Part shown: positions 1 to 7,889 of the stretch, in pieces
Position numbering within the stretch: position 1 is the first letter of the stretch
How the letters are laid out: each line of letters starts with the position of its first letter
DNA from: an uncultured Myxococcales bacterium
GTDB taxonomy: Bacteria; Myxococcota_A; Polyangia; Fen-1088
Reading direction: 5' to 3'
Assembly (NCBI GenBank): GCA_937889515.1
Contig: CALAOV010000183.1
Location: 1-44,894, forward strand
Length of the DNA: 44,894 nt
Notes under the pieces: generated by a model
The model's database searches: none
What the model was told of the DNA's origin: nothing
What the model saw: only the letters and a program-made list of their open reading frames with translations
Made by a program: the position numbers and the translations under genes

Positions 1-30
1 CTCTTTCCCTACACGACGCTCTTCCGATCT
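1..30. other. Illumina adapter remnant (not genomic)
   Basis: These 30 bases equal the 3' part of the Illumina TruSeq universal (read 1) adapter, ending in ACGCTCTTCCGATCT. Genomic sequence begins at base 31. Read on the minus strand in frame with the helicase, the adapter encodes RSEERRVGKE, a tail that would be carried into any predicted protein. Confidence 0.97.
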
Positions 31-1911
31 CGGGTGCGCCGCCGGTGGGTGAGACGGGCGCGGGTGCTGCGCAGGGCGCGCGTAGGTCTCGTGCGCGGGG
101 GCGGAACGTGCGGGCTTCTCCTCTGCGCGGGGCTGCCGGGCCTCCTCCGGGCGCACCTGGACCTTGTGCCCCTCGATCGGACGTGGACCTGGGGCGTCCG
201 CAACGGGCTGCGGGGCGTCGGCGCGCTCGATCACCACGTGTCGCGCCCGCGGATCGATCTCGGCGGCGGCCGCGGCGAACTCGGCCGCGGCATTGCCGGC
301 GATCTCGAACAGTGTCTCGCGCGGCGCGATCCGGATGGCGCCCACCTCGCGGCGGGTGACGCCGCCCCGCCGGCAGATGAGCGGCAAGAGCCAGCGGGGA
401 TCGGCGTTGTCGTTTCCGCCGATGTTCACGCGGAAGACCACGCCGCCGCGAGACAGCTCGGCGCGGGAGCGCGGGGCGCCGGAGGACTCGGAGAACCGAC
501 CGTGGGAAGGGCCGCGATCTTCCCGAGAGCCGGAGCCGGGTGCGGGCATCGGCACCTTGGCCAGCGGCTCGCCCGTCGGGAGTCGCGCCAGCTCGCGGGT
601 GAGCAGCTTTCGGGCCAGGGCAGGCAGGTCGAGCTTCCCGTCGAGCTGCTTCAAGAGATCGTCGGCGCCGCTGTCGTCGGGCTCGGTCTCGCTCACCAGC
701 TCCTCGAGCAGATGGGTCAGGGCGGCCGCCGCGATCGTCTTGGCCGAAGGGGCCGGCGTCCAGACCGGCTTGACGTGCGCGCTGGCGAGCAGGCGTTCCG
801 CCTTGTAGCGCTCGACCACGCGGGCGATCACCACCGCGGTCCCCTTGCGCCCGGCCCGGCCGGTGCGTCCGCTGCGGTGGGTGAGTGACTCGGCGTTCAG
901 CGGGAGATCGGCATGGACGATCAGATCGACGTCGGGCAGGTGCAGCCCGCGCGCCGCGACGTTGGTGGCCACCAGCACCTGCACCTCGCCGCGCCGCAGC
1001 TGCTCGAGGGCCCGATCGCGTTCGGCCTGAACGCGATCGCCCGAGATGGCGACCGCGGAAAACCCGCGCGCCACCAGGGCCGCGTGGGTGGTCGCCACCC
1101 CTTCGCGCGTGGTGCAAAAGACGATCGCGCGGGGGTTGCCTGCGGCGCGCAGCACGTTGACCACGGCGGCCAGCCGATCGCCGCCCGCGATGAGGTGAGC
1201 GACGTAGGTGATGTCGCTGTGGGCCGCCGCGCGCGGGGCGCCGCCCTCGGCCGTCCCCTTGCGCGGATCCACGGCCAGGGCCTCGCGCTGAAACTTGCGC
1301 GCCATGGCCCGGATCTCCGACGGCAGGGTGGCCGACAGCAGAAGGGTGCGGCGGGTGGGCGGCGCCGTCTTGAGGATGGTCTCGAGGTCCTCGCGAAAGC
1401 CGAGGTCGAGCATCTCGTCGGCTTCGTCCAGCACCACGACGCGCAGGGCGGACAGCGTGAGCCGGTCTCGCCGCAACAGATCGACCAGCCGACCCGGCGT
1501 TCCGATCACCAGATCGACGCCGCGCTGAAGAATGCGCAGATCGCCGCCCACCGGCGTTCCGCCGGTGAACGCGGCCGAACGCAGTCCGGTCTTCTGCAAG
1601 AGCCAATTCAGCTCTTCGCGCACCTGGGCCGCCAGCTCCCGCGTTGGCACGATGACCAGGGCGACGGGGTGAGGTCCCGGGGTCGCCTTGGCCCAGTTGC
1701 CGTCGGGTCCGGGTTGACCGAGCAGCGTCTCGGCCAGGGCCGCGCCGAAGGCGATCGTCTTGCCCGAGCCCGTCTCGGAGGAGACCAGCAGATCGCGCCC
1801 CACGCTCTCTGCGGCGAGCACCGCCGCCTGGACAGGGGTGGCGGTCTCGTAGCCGCGCGCGGCCAACGTGGCCGCCAGGGCAGGGTGCAGATTCAGCTCG
1901 GCAAACTTCAT
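1..1911 (-). CDS. DEAD-box RNA helicase with DbpA-type RNA-binding domain, 3'-truncated
   Basis: ATP-dependent RNA helicase, probably acting in ribosome assembly or RNA remodelling in the cytoplasm, like DeaD/CsdA and DbpA. Translated from the ATG at 1911, it shows a Q motif near residues 20-30, Walker A SSETGSGKT (44-52), PTRELA (89-94), TPGR, DEAD at 162-165, SAT (193-195), the motif V region ATNVAARGLH (the last residue is more often Asp) and HRSGRTGRAG (345-354). Residues about 485-560 (GGVVFRVNIGGND onward) resemble the DbpA RNA-binding domain. A Pro/Ala/Arg-rich tail follows and runs off the contig. There is no stop codon: the last ten codons are adapter, so genomic sequence ends at base 31. 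The gene diverges from the ABC-F gene across 72 bp. It is an in-frame ORF open to the contig edge. Confidence 0.93.
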   Translation of the reverse strand, partial: MKFAELNLHPALAATLAARGYETATPVQAAVLAAESVGRDLLVSSETGSGKTIAFGAALAETLLGQPGPDGNWAKATPGPHPVALVIVPTRELAAQVREELNWLLQKTGLRSAAFTGGTPVGGDLRILQRGVDLVIGTPGRLVDLLRRDRLTLSALRVVVLDEADEMLDLGFREDLETILKTAPPTRRTLLLSATLPSEIRAMARKFQREALAVDPRKGTAEGGAPRAAAHSDITYVAHLIAGGDRLAAVVNVLRAAGNPRAIVFCTTREGVATTHAALVARGFSAVAISGDRVQAERDRALEQLRRGEVQVLVATNVAARGLHLPDVDLIVHADLPLNAESLTHRSGRTGRAGRKGTAVVIARVVERYKAERLLASAHVKPVWTPAPSAKTIAAAALTHLLEELVSETEPDDSGADDLLKQLDGKLDLPALARKLLTRELARLPTGEPLAKVPMPAPGSGSREDRGPSHGRFSESSGAPRSRAELSRGGVVFRVNIGGNDNADPRWLLPLICRRGGVTRREVGAIRIAPRETLFEIAGNAAAEFAAAAAEIDPRARHVVIERADAPQPVADAPGPRPIEGHKVQVRPEEARQPRAEEKPARSAPAHETYARPAQHPRPSHPPAAHPRSEERRVGKE

Positions 1912-1921
1912 GAAGGCGCGA

Positions 1922-1927
1922 GGTCTA
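1922..1927 (-). promoter_or_regulatory. Extended -10-like element for the helicase gene
   Basis: On the minus strand, TGCTAGACC gives a TGn extension plus hexamer TAGACC. It lies 10 nt before the ATG at 1911, implying a leader of only a few bases. No Shine-Dalgarno sequence is visible. Confidence 0.4.
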
Positions 1928-1971
1928 GCACGATCCGGTGCAGGACCCTCCCCGGGCCCCCAACTTAATGC

Positions 1972-1977
1972 TATACG
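1972..1977 (+). promoter_or_regulatory. Extended -10-like element for the ABC-F gene
   Basis: TGCTATACG reads as an extended -10 (TGn plus TATACG) ending 6 nt before the GTG start at 1984. Transcription would begin at or beside the start codon, giving a leaderless message. No purine-rich ribosome site is present. Confidence 0.45.
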
Positions 1978-1983
1978 CGCGCC

Positions 1984-3603
1984 GTGATTCGCCTCGCTTC
2001 GGTGACCAAGCAGCATGGCCCGCGCGTCCTGTTCGTGGACGCGGACGCCGCCATTCAGCGCGGCGAAAAGGTGGGCCTGGTGGGCCCGAACGGCGCAGGC
2101 AAATCGACCATCTTCCGCCTCATCATGGGCGAGGAGTCCGCCGACGACGGGCAGATCTCGATCGATCGCGGCGTCACCATCGGCTACTTCAGCCAGGACG
2201 TGGGCGAGATGGCTGGGCGGAGTGCGGTCGCCGAGACGATGGCGGGCGCCGGCGCCGTCTCGGAGGTGGCCGCCGAGATGCAAGCGCTCGAGCTGGCGCT
2301 GGCCGATCCGGCGCGCGCCGACGAGCTCGACCAGCTGGTGGAGCGGTTCGGCGACGTGCAGGTCCGTTACGACGAGCTGGGCGGCTACGCGCTGGAGGCC
2401 CGTGCCCGCGAGATCCTGGCGGGGCTGGGCTTCACCCAGTCGATGCAGGACGGCGACGTCGGCGCGCTCTCCGGCGGGTGGAAGATGCGGGTGGCGCTGG
2501 CGCGCATCTTGTTGATGCGGCCGGACGCCATGCTGCTCGACGAGCCGTCGAACCACCTGGACATCGAATCGATCATCTGGCTGGAAGGGTTCCTCAAGGG
2601 ATACGACGGCGCGCTCCTCATGACCTCGCACGACCGCGAGTTCCTGAACCGGGTGGTGGGCAAGATCGTCGAGATCGACGGGGGCGTCCTCACCACCTTC
2701 TCGGGCAACTACGACTTCTACGAGAAGCAGCGGGCGGTCAACGAGGCGCAGGTCGAGGCGCAACACGCGCGCCAGCAGGCGATGCTGGCCAAGGAGATGC
2801 GCTTCATCGAGCGCTTCAAGGCGCAAGCGGCCAAGGCGGCGCAGGTTCAGTCGCGGGTCAAGAAGCTAGAGAAGATCGAGCGGGTCGAGCCGCCCAAGCA
2901 GCGCAAGACCCTGGTCTTCGAGTTCCCTCAGGTCGCGCGCTCCGGCGACGACGTGGTCAAGATCGAAGGCCTCCGCAAGGGCTATGGCGAGCGCGCGCTC
3001 TATAGCGGCTTCGATCTGATGATTCGCCGCAAAGAGCGCTGGTGCGTGATGGGGGTCAACGGCGCCGGCAAGTCGACCTTGCTCAAGCTGGTGGCCGGCG
3101 AGATCCAGCCCGACGCCGGCGGCGTCACCGTCGGGGCCAGCGTCAAGATGGGCTACTTCGCCCAGCACGCCATGGAGGTGCTCGAGCCCGAAAAGACCGT
3201 CTGGCAGACGCTGGAGGAGTCCTTCCCGCTGGCCTCGATCGGCGCGCTCCGCTCGCTGGCCGGCTGCTTCGGCTTCTCCGGCGACGAGATCGAGAAGAGC
3301 TGCCGGGTGCTCTCCGGCGGCGAGAAGGCGCGGCTGGGGCTGGCCCGCCTCATGTACGACCGGCCCCACTTCCTCGTGCTCGACGAGCCGACCAACCACC
3401 TCGACATCGCCACCAAGGAGATGCTGATCGCTGCGCTCCACGACTTCGAGGGGACGATGCTGTTCGTTTCTCACGATCGCGAGTTCCTGGCGGGCCTGTC
3501 GAGTCGCGTGCTCGAGCTCGGCCCCGAGGGGCCGATCCCCTACGGCGGTGGCTACCGCGAGTACGTCGCGCGCAGCGGCCACGAAGCGCCCGGGCTGCGC
3601 TGA
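1984..3603 (+). CDS. ABC-F family ATPase (YbiT-like)
   Basis: Soluble twin ABC ATPase of the ABC-F family. Members act on the ribosome as translation factors or in antibiotic protection and have no transmembrane domain. The 539 residues carry Walker A GPNGAGKST (34-42), the first signature LSGGWKMR, Walker B LLDEPSNHLD, a linker rich in Lys, Gln and Ala, and then a second cassette with GVNGAGKST, LSGGEKARL and LVLDEPTNHLD followed by SHDREFL. Length and the LSGGW form of the first signature fit the YbiT/Uup side of the family better than a drug-resistance subtype. The GTG start is chosen because IRLASVTKQHG is a typical ABC-F beginning and a -10 element lies just upstream. The specific role cannot be read from the sequence. 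Confidence 0.92.
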   Translation: MIRLASVTKQHGPRVLFVDADAAIQRGEKVGLVGPNGAGKSTIFRLIMGEESADDGQISIDRGVTIGYFSQDVGEMAGRSAVAETMAGAGAVSEVAAEMQALELALADPARADELDQLVERFGDVQVRYDELGGYALEARAREILAGLGFTQSMQDGDVGALSGGWKMRVALARILLMRPDAMLLDEPSNHLDIESIIWLEGFLKGYDGALLMTSHDREFLNRVVGKIVEIDGGVLTTFSGNYDFYEKQRAVNEAQVEAQHARQQAMLAKEMRFIERFKAQAAKAAQVQSRVKKLEKIERVEPPKQRKTLVFEFPQVARSGDDVVKIEGLRKGYGERALYSGFDLMIRRKERWCVMGVNGAGKSTLLKLVAGEIQPDAGGVTVGASVKMGYFAQHAMEVLEPEKTVWQTLEESFPLASIGALRSLAGCFGFSGDEIEKSCRVLSGGEKARLGLARLMYDRPHFLVLDEPTNHLDIATKEMLIAALHDFEGTMLFVSHDREFLAGLSSRVLELGPEGPIPYGGGYREYVARSGHEAPGLR

Positions 3604-3652
3604 ACGAGGGCGCCGTCCGGAGAAGCGGCGCCGTCCGACCGTCCGGATAGGG

Positions 3653-3658
3653 TAAGAT
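3653..3658 (+). promoter_or_regulatory. -10-like element for the yhhN-type gene
   Basis: TAAGAT lies 8 nt before the GTG at 3667. It sits in the 63-nt gap after the ABC-F stop codon and would give a leaderless or near-leaderless transcript. Confidence 0.35.
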
Positions 3659-3666
3659 CGACGCGC

Positions 3667-4311
3667 GTGCTGCTCCCCGTCGTCGCGGTCCTGGTCTCCG
3701 GCGCGCTGGCGATCTTTTCGGCGGAGCGTCGCATCGGCTGGCTGCACGTGGTCGCCAAGCCGCTCGCGACGATCCTGCTCCTGACCGTGGTCGGCTGGCC
3801 CGCGACGCCGTTCGCGCGCTGGGTCGATGCCGGCATCGCGCTGTCGCTCGCCGGCGACGTGGCGCTGATCTGGCCGGGCCAGACGGCTTTCCTGGTGGGT
3901 CTGGCGGCCTTTCTGCTCGCCCACCTGGCCTACGTGATGGCGTTCGTCGGGGTAGCGGCCTGGTCGCCCCACGTCCTGGTCGTCGCGGTGGTTGCGATCG
4001 CCGTGACCGCCGCCGTGCTGCGCGCGATCTGGGCGGGCGCGGCGGGGATGCACGCGCCGACGGTGGCCTACGGCCTCGTGATCAGCGCGATGGTGATCGC
4101 GGCGTCGGCGACCGTTGGTAACGGCGGCGGCGGATCGTTCCCCGTCGGACCGCTGGCCGCGGGCGGCGCCGTGCTCTTCTACGCCTCGGACGCCAACCTG
4201 GCGCTCAACCGCTTCCGCCGGCCGATCCCCCACATCGCCTTCTGGACGCTGGGCGTCTACTGGATAGGTCAGCTCGGGATCGCGCTGGCGGCGCGCGGCG
4301 GCTGGCGCTGA
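3667..4311 (+). CDS. YhhN/TMEM86 family membrane protein (putative lysoplasmalogenase)
   Basis: Integral membrane protein of 214 residues, almost wholly hydrophobic with about eight predicted helices. YhhN/TMEM86 proteins hydrolyse the vinyl-ether bond of lysoplasmalogens to give a fatty aldehyde and a glycerophospho-alcohol. Family-type features are the early acidic site LSLAGDVALIW (about residues 58-68), LLAHLAYVMAF, and the late FYASDANLALNRF with a conserved Asp. The C-terminus ends three bases before the stop of the converging CarF-type desaturase gene, which makes the vinyl-ether bond that this enzyme would cleave. The GTG start follows a TAAGAT element by 8 nt. Family membership is clear; the enzymatic activity is inferred from characterised relatives. 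Confidence 0.85.
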   Translation: MLLPVVAVLVSGALAIFSAERRIGWLHVVAKPLATILLLTVVGWPATPFARWVDAGIALSLAGDVALIWPGQTAFLVGLAAFLLAHLAYVMAFVGVAAWSPHVLVVAVVAIAVTAAVLRAIWAGAAGMHAPTVAYGLVISAMVIAASATVGNGGGGSFPVGPLAAGGAVLFYASDANLALNRFRRPIPHIAFWTLGVYWIGQLGIALAARGGWR

Positions 4312-4314
4312 CGC

Positions 4315-5004
4315 TCAGCCGGGACGGAGCGCCGAAGGGCTGATCCGCGAGATCACCGCCTCCAGCACCCGGAAGAAGCCGATCCGATCGAGCAGCGGGT
4401 TCATCCATCCGACGGTGATGCAGTACGATTTGTTCTGCGGCGAAGCGTGGTGGATGGCGTGGTGCTCGGGTGAAAGGATGAGGCCCATCCGTTGCAGCGC
4501 CCGGATCCAGCCCGCCGGGCGATCCTCGTGCGCCCACTTGTGAAACTGGTTGGTGCAAAAGACGAACCAGGCCGTGAAGGCCACCACCACCGCGCAATAA
4601 AAGTAGGCGCCGGTGGTCTTTGGCATCGTCAACATCAAGAACGCCAGGATCGGGGAGACCACGATGCAGTTGTTGCCGTTGGTCTCGATGAAGTCGTGGC
4701 GGGTGATGTCCTTGGGATCGACGTGGTGGTAGCGAAACGGGCGAACGAAGTTCGGACCAAAGACGGGCGTGGTCTCGTCCCCCACCGTGTCGCCCGCCCA
4801 GTGGACGAAGCCCGACAGGAAGTCCGCCACCAGGTAGCCGATCAAGGCCGTCACGCTCAGGCCGACCAGATCGCGGGTGTGCGCCATGGCGCCCCAGATC
4901 CGGTGGGTCAGAAAAGCGAGTGCTGCGAAGACGAAGCCAATGCCGACGATCTCGAGCACCCTATGGCCCAGCCCGTAGGGGCTGGCAGGGGCTGGTGTGG
5001 TCAT
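4315..5004 (-). CDS. carF: Plasmanylethanolamine desaturase (CarF/TMEM189/PEDS1 family)
   Basis: Membrane di-iron-type desaturase that introduces the vinyl-ether double bond of plasmalogens; in Myxococcus xanthus CarF this lipid is needed for light signalling. The 229 residues contain the family histidine pattern: FVHWAGD (H68), RPFRYHHVDP (H93, H94), ITRHDFIETNGNN (H103), QFHKWAHE (H155, H159) and LSPEHHAIHHASP (H181, H182, H185, H186), followed by YCITVGWMNPLLDRIGF as in animal TMEM189. About four membrane helices are predicted. The ATG at 5004 is the only methionine before MTTPAPASPYG, so longer starts are unlikely. The gene lies 37 nt downstream of the DUF2079 gene on the same strand and converges on the yhhN-type gene. 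No carotenoid genes are in the window. Confidence 0.93.
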   Translation of the reverse strand: MTTPAPASPYGLGHRVLEIVGIGFVFAALAFLTHRIWGAMAHTRDLVGLSVTALIGYLVADFLSGFVHWAGDTVGDETTPVFGPNFVRPFRYHHVDPKDITRHDFIETNGNNCIVVSPILAFLMLTMPKTTGAYFYCAVVVAFTAWFVFCTNQFHKWAHEDRPAGWIRALQRMGLILSPEHHAIHHASPQNKSYCITVGWMNPLLDRIGFFRVLEAVISRISPSALRPG

Positions 5005-5017
5005 GATGGGCTCGTAG

Positions 5018-5023
5018 CTTATA
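5018..5023 (-). promoter_or_regulatory. -10-like element for carF
   Basis: TATAAG on the minus strand lies 13 nt before the ATG at 5004, in the 37-nt gap after the DUF2079 stop codon. It would allow transcription separate from the upstream gene with a leader of roughly six bases. Confidence 0.35.
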
Positions 5024-5041
5024 GGAAATCGGTACCTCGGG

Positions 5042-7063
5042 CTATCCGCCGATCTGACGCAGGATGGGGTCGATGGTCGCCCGCGGCGCACCGCGGCGGG
5101 CCAGCACGAACTCGCCCTTTTGGGCCTGCAGGCCGTAGATTCCCGACCGGAGGGCGGCGATCAGGTTGGTCCGGTCTTCGCCGCCGATGGGAATCCGGCA
5201 GAGGATGTAGTCGGCCTCGTAGTAGCCGATGCGCAGCGTGTAGGCGTTCTTGCGACTGGAGATCTGAGCGACCAGCGTCTCCGAGGCCGCGACGCTGGCG
5301 GTGGGCGGGATCTGGCCGATGAGGGCGTAGAGATCGGCGTGGCGCGCGCGGTCGGCGGCGCTCACGCCGATGTGGAACGGCGAAAAGCCGCCCCAGCCCG
5401 TGTTTCGCTGGAGGACGACGCCGAACTGGTACGACGTCACCAGGACCCCCGCGGTCATGGCGGTGAGCCAGGCCTGCCGGCTCCGGCGGGCCCAGGCGAC
5501 GCCCGCCCGCTCGGCGCGGCTCAGCCAATCGAGGTTCGCGACCAGCGCGATGAACAGGAAGCTGGTCCAGTAGGCGGTGTACTGGAACGACATCTGAATG
5601 AGCGGCGGGTAGTGCGTCGCCAGCAGGGTGAAGAAGAATCCCGGGAGGGTGCAGAGCAACCCGACCGGACGGCGCCAGGGAAAAAAGGCCAGCGGCGCCA
5701 TGATCTCGAGGAGGTAAACAGCCTTGTCGTGCTCGAGCAGGCTTCCGATCGTGAAGGCGGGGTTGCCGAACACGGTCTTGAGCACGCCGCCGAAGCCCGT
5801 GTCGCCCTCCGGGAGCAGGCCCTCGTACTGGTTGATGTAGGCGGGGTACCCGTTCAGGAAGTGCGGCATCAAGATCAGCTTGATGACCACGAAGTAGACC
5901 GCCGAGACGCCCGCGACGACGAGGCCCGCGCGTGGCCGCTCGCCGGTCAGGATCAGGTAGACGCCCACCACCATCAACAGCGCCGACATGTCCTCTCGGT
6001 TGGCCAGCGTCAGCACGACCGCGACGACGGCCATCACGTTGCGGCGCGATTCGAGCGCCCAGAGGCACCACCACAGGAAGAACGGCGCGAACGGCAGGTA
6101 GTGGAAGTCGTAGAGGTTCGATCCGTGCAGGGGCGCGTACAAAAGGCAGAGCAGCGCCACCAGGCAGGCGACCCAGCTGCCGACGTGGCGGCGGGCGAAG
6201 GCGTAGAGCGGCAGCGCCGCGCCGCCGATCAGCGTCGCCTGCAGGACCAGCAAGGTCTGCGGCCACGGCGCCAATCGGTACGGGATCCCGATCAGATACG
6301 AGATGTATGTCTCGTGGTACCCGAGGTGCGTCGAATCCGGGCCCCCGATCACCGAGGTCTTGAAGAGCGGTGCGTTGAAGTGCGCTGCGTTCCAGACCAG
6401 GTTGTTCTCGATCCCCAGATCGTAGCCGTAGGTTTGCAGCCGATAGTGGTTCTGGATCGTGATGATCGAGAAATAGATCGCGTACCCGAGGACGCCCGTC
6501 ACGACGATCGCCGTGGGCAGCCAGGGAACTCGGGCGATTCGGATCGCGGCGGCGCGCAGACCGGCGTCGAGGGGCGCCCGGAGGCGGGCCGGGAGAATCG
6601 GCGGCGTCTCGAGCGACAGCCGCATGAGCCCCTGCAAGGTCAGCACGAAGCCGCCCACCATCGCCAGGAAGGTCAGCTCCCGCCCCGCGTACCAGAGCTG
6701 CCAGTGGAAGAGGAGCGGCACGAACCCGATCAGGCTGAGCGGCGCGAGCCGCCGCGCGACACGTTCGGCGGCGTCCAGGCCGGCCGCGCGGCGCCAGAGC
6801 ATGACGACCAGGCCGGCGATCGCCGCGACGGCGGCGCAGCCGAATAGATCGCCCATCACGAACTTGCGGGCGTGCGGCATCAGCGTGTTGCTGACGACGT
6901 AGCCGGGCAGGCGATCCGCCGCGCGCCAGAACCAGACCGCCAGGCCTACCGAGGCGCCCTCCGCGGTCAGGAAGCCGAGGGTGCGGCAGGCGCGTGTCAG
7001 CGGCGGGGGCGGCAACCGATCGGGCTGCGGGCCCGTCGCGAGATCCAGGGTGCCCGTCGACAT
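5042..7063 (-). CDS. DUF2079 multi-pass membrane protein
   Basis: A 673-residue polytopic membrane protein matching the DUF2079 family, whose members look like GT-C-type glycosyltransferases without proven function. Seen here: about a dozen hydrophobic helices, the motif YDLGIENNLVWN (compare the family's FDLGIFDQALW), STHLGYHETYIS, LLVLQATLIGGAALPLYAFARR, YDFHYLPFAPFFLWWCLWALE and LTLANREDMSALLMVVGVYLI. The C-terminal about 150 residues form a more soluble region ending EFVLARRGAPRATIDPILRQIGG. It diverges from a polyprenyl-phosphate-glucosyltransferase-like GT2 gene across 46 bp, which would suit an enzyme using lipid-linked sugar. That pairing is inference. Confidence 0.85.
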   Translation of the reverse strand: MSTGTLDLATGPQPDRLPPPPLTRACRTLGFLTAEGASVGLAVWFWRAADRLPGYVVSNTLMPHARKFVMGDLFGCAAVAAIAGLVVMLWRRAAGLDAAERVARRLAPLSLIGFVPLLFHWQLWYAGRELTFLAMVGGFVLTLQGLMRLSLETPPILPARLRAPLDAGLRAAAIRIARVPWLPTAIVVTGVLGYAIYFSIITIQNHYRLQTYGYDLGIENNLVWNAAHFNAPLFKTSVIGGPDSTHLGYHETYISYLIGIPYRLAPWPQTLLVLQATLIGGAALPLYAFARRHVGSWVACLVALLCLLYAPLHGSNLYDFHYLPFAPFFLWWCLWALESRRNVMAVVAVVLTLANREDMSALLMVVGVYLILTGERPRAGLVVAGVSAVYFVVIKLILMPHFLNGYPAYINQYEGLLPEGDTGFGGVLKTVFGNPAFTIGSLLEHDKAVYLLEIMAPLAFFPWRRPVGLLCTLPGFFFTLLATHYPPLIQMSFQYTAYWTSFLFIALVANLDWLSRAERAGVAWARRSRQAWLTAMTAGVLVTSYQFGVVLQRNTGWGGFSPFHIGVSAADRARHADLYALIGQIPPTASVAASETLVAQISSRKNAYTLRIGYYEADYILCRIPIGGEDRTNLIAALRSGIYGLQAQKGEFVLARRGAPRATIDPILRQIGG

Positions 7064-7072
7064 CGGCCGCGC

Positions 7073-7078
7073 AGTCTA
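7073..7078 (-). promoter_or_regulatory. -10-like element for the DUF2079 gene
   Basis: TAGACT on the minus strand lies 9 nt before the ATG at 7063. It is placed back to back with the element for the divergent GT2 gene. No Shine-Dalgarno sequence is seen. Confidence 0.35.
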
Positions 7079-7093
7079 TCCGAGAATGTGGTC

Positions 7094-7099
7094 TAAGAT
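7094..7099 (+). promoter_or_regulatory. -10-like element for the GT2 gene
   Basis: TAAGAT lies 10 nt before the ATG at 7110 and supports that start over the longer in-frame openings, whose codons would overlap this element and the divergent promoter. Confidence 0.3.
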
Positions 7100-7109
7100 G
7101 AGAGCTCCC

Positions 7110-7889
7110 ATGGATTCGGCCGCGCCGACCCTCACCGTGGTCGTTCCCTGCTACAACGAGGCCGAGCGGCTCGACGGTGCGCCGCTCCTGGGCTTCGTGG
7201 AAGGGAACCCGGACGCCGCCTTGATCTTCGTGGACGACGGCTCGACGGACGCGACGGCCCAGCGGCTGGCGGGTCTCGCCGCGGGGGGCAGGGGACGCAT
7301 CGACGTCGTCACGCTCAACCCGAACGCCGGCAAGGCCGAGGCGGTTCGGCAGGGGATGCGGGCGGCGCTGGCGCGCGGGGCCAGGGTGGTTGGCTATCTG
7401 GACGCCGATCTCTCGACCCCGCTGACCGAGCTGCCCCGGCTGCAGGAGGCGCTGGCCCGCCCGGGCGTCGAGGTCGCGCTCGGCGCGCGGGTGGCGCTGC
7501 TGGGAAGCGACATCCAGCGCAGCGCCGTCCGTCACTACCTGGGTCGGGTGTTCGCCAGCGCCGCCTCCATCATCTTGAAGGCGCGCGTCTACGACACCCA
7601 GTGCGGCGCCAAGCTGTTTCGGTCGACGCCCGCCCTGGCCGCCGCGCTCGAGCAACCCTTCATCTCGCGCTGGGCCTTCGACGTCGAGCTGCTGGGGCGC
7701 CTCTTGGCCGGTGGGGGTGGGGCGCCCGCCATCCCGCTCTCGGCCATCGTCGAGGTGCCGCTCGGGACCTGGCGCGACGTCCAGGGCTCCAAGCTCGGTC
7801 CGGGCGCCATGGTGCGCACCCTCAAGGATCTGGCCCGCATCGGCTTCGATCTGGCCGCGCGCCGCCGCGCCGGTGGATCGCCATCATGA
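7110..7889 (+). CDS. GT2 glycosyltransferase, polyprenyl/dolichyl-phosphate glucosyltransferase-like
   Basis: Family 2 GT-A glycosyltransferase of 259 residues, likely moving a sugar from a nucleotide donor to a polyprenyl phosphate at the inner membrane face. Motifs in order: VVVPCYNEAERLDG near the N-terminus, FVDDGSTD, NAGKAEAVRQGM, the metal-binding YLDADLSTPL and YDTQCGAKLFR, the last resembling ALG5-type enzymes. There is no long C-terminal membrane segment. The ATG at 7110 is preceded by GAGAG five bases upstream; an ATG at 7098 is also possible. The last codon overlaps the next start (ATGA at 7886-7889), so translation of the first HTTM-DCC gene is probably coupled to it. Exact donor and acceptor are unknown. 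Confidence 0.87.
   Translation: MDSAAPTLTVVVPCYNEAERLDGAPLLGFVEGNPDAALIFVDDGSTDATAQRLAGLAAGGRGRIDVVTLNPNAGKAEAVRQGMRAALARGARVVGYLDADLSTPLTELPRLQEALARPGVEVALGARVALLGSDIQRSAVRHYLGRVFASAASIILKARVYDTQCGAKLFRSTPALAAALEQPFISRWAFDVELLGRLLAGGGGAPAIPLSAIVEVPLGTWRDVQGSKLGPGAMVRTLKDLARIGFDLAARRRAGGSPS

Noticed and set aside
913-1968. A 351-codon plus-strand frame in the helicase region
   Set aside because: The minus strand encodes all DEAD-box motifs in order; the plus frame has none.
5120-6847. A 575-codon plus-strand frame opposite the DUF2079 gene
   Set aside because: Antisense shadow; the minus-strand protein has a consistent membrane pattern and family motifs.
6981-7109. Longer N-terminus for the GT2 gene
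   Set aside because: It would overlap the divergent DUF2079 start and promoter and adds residues with no GT2 counterpart.
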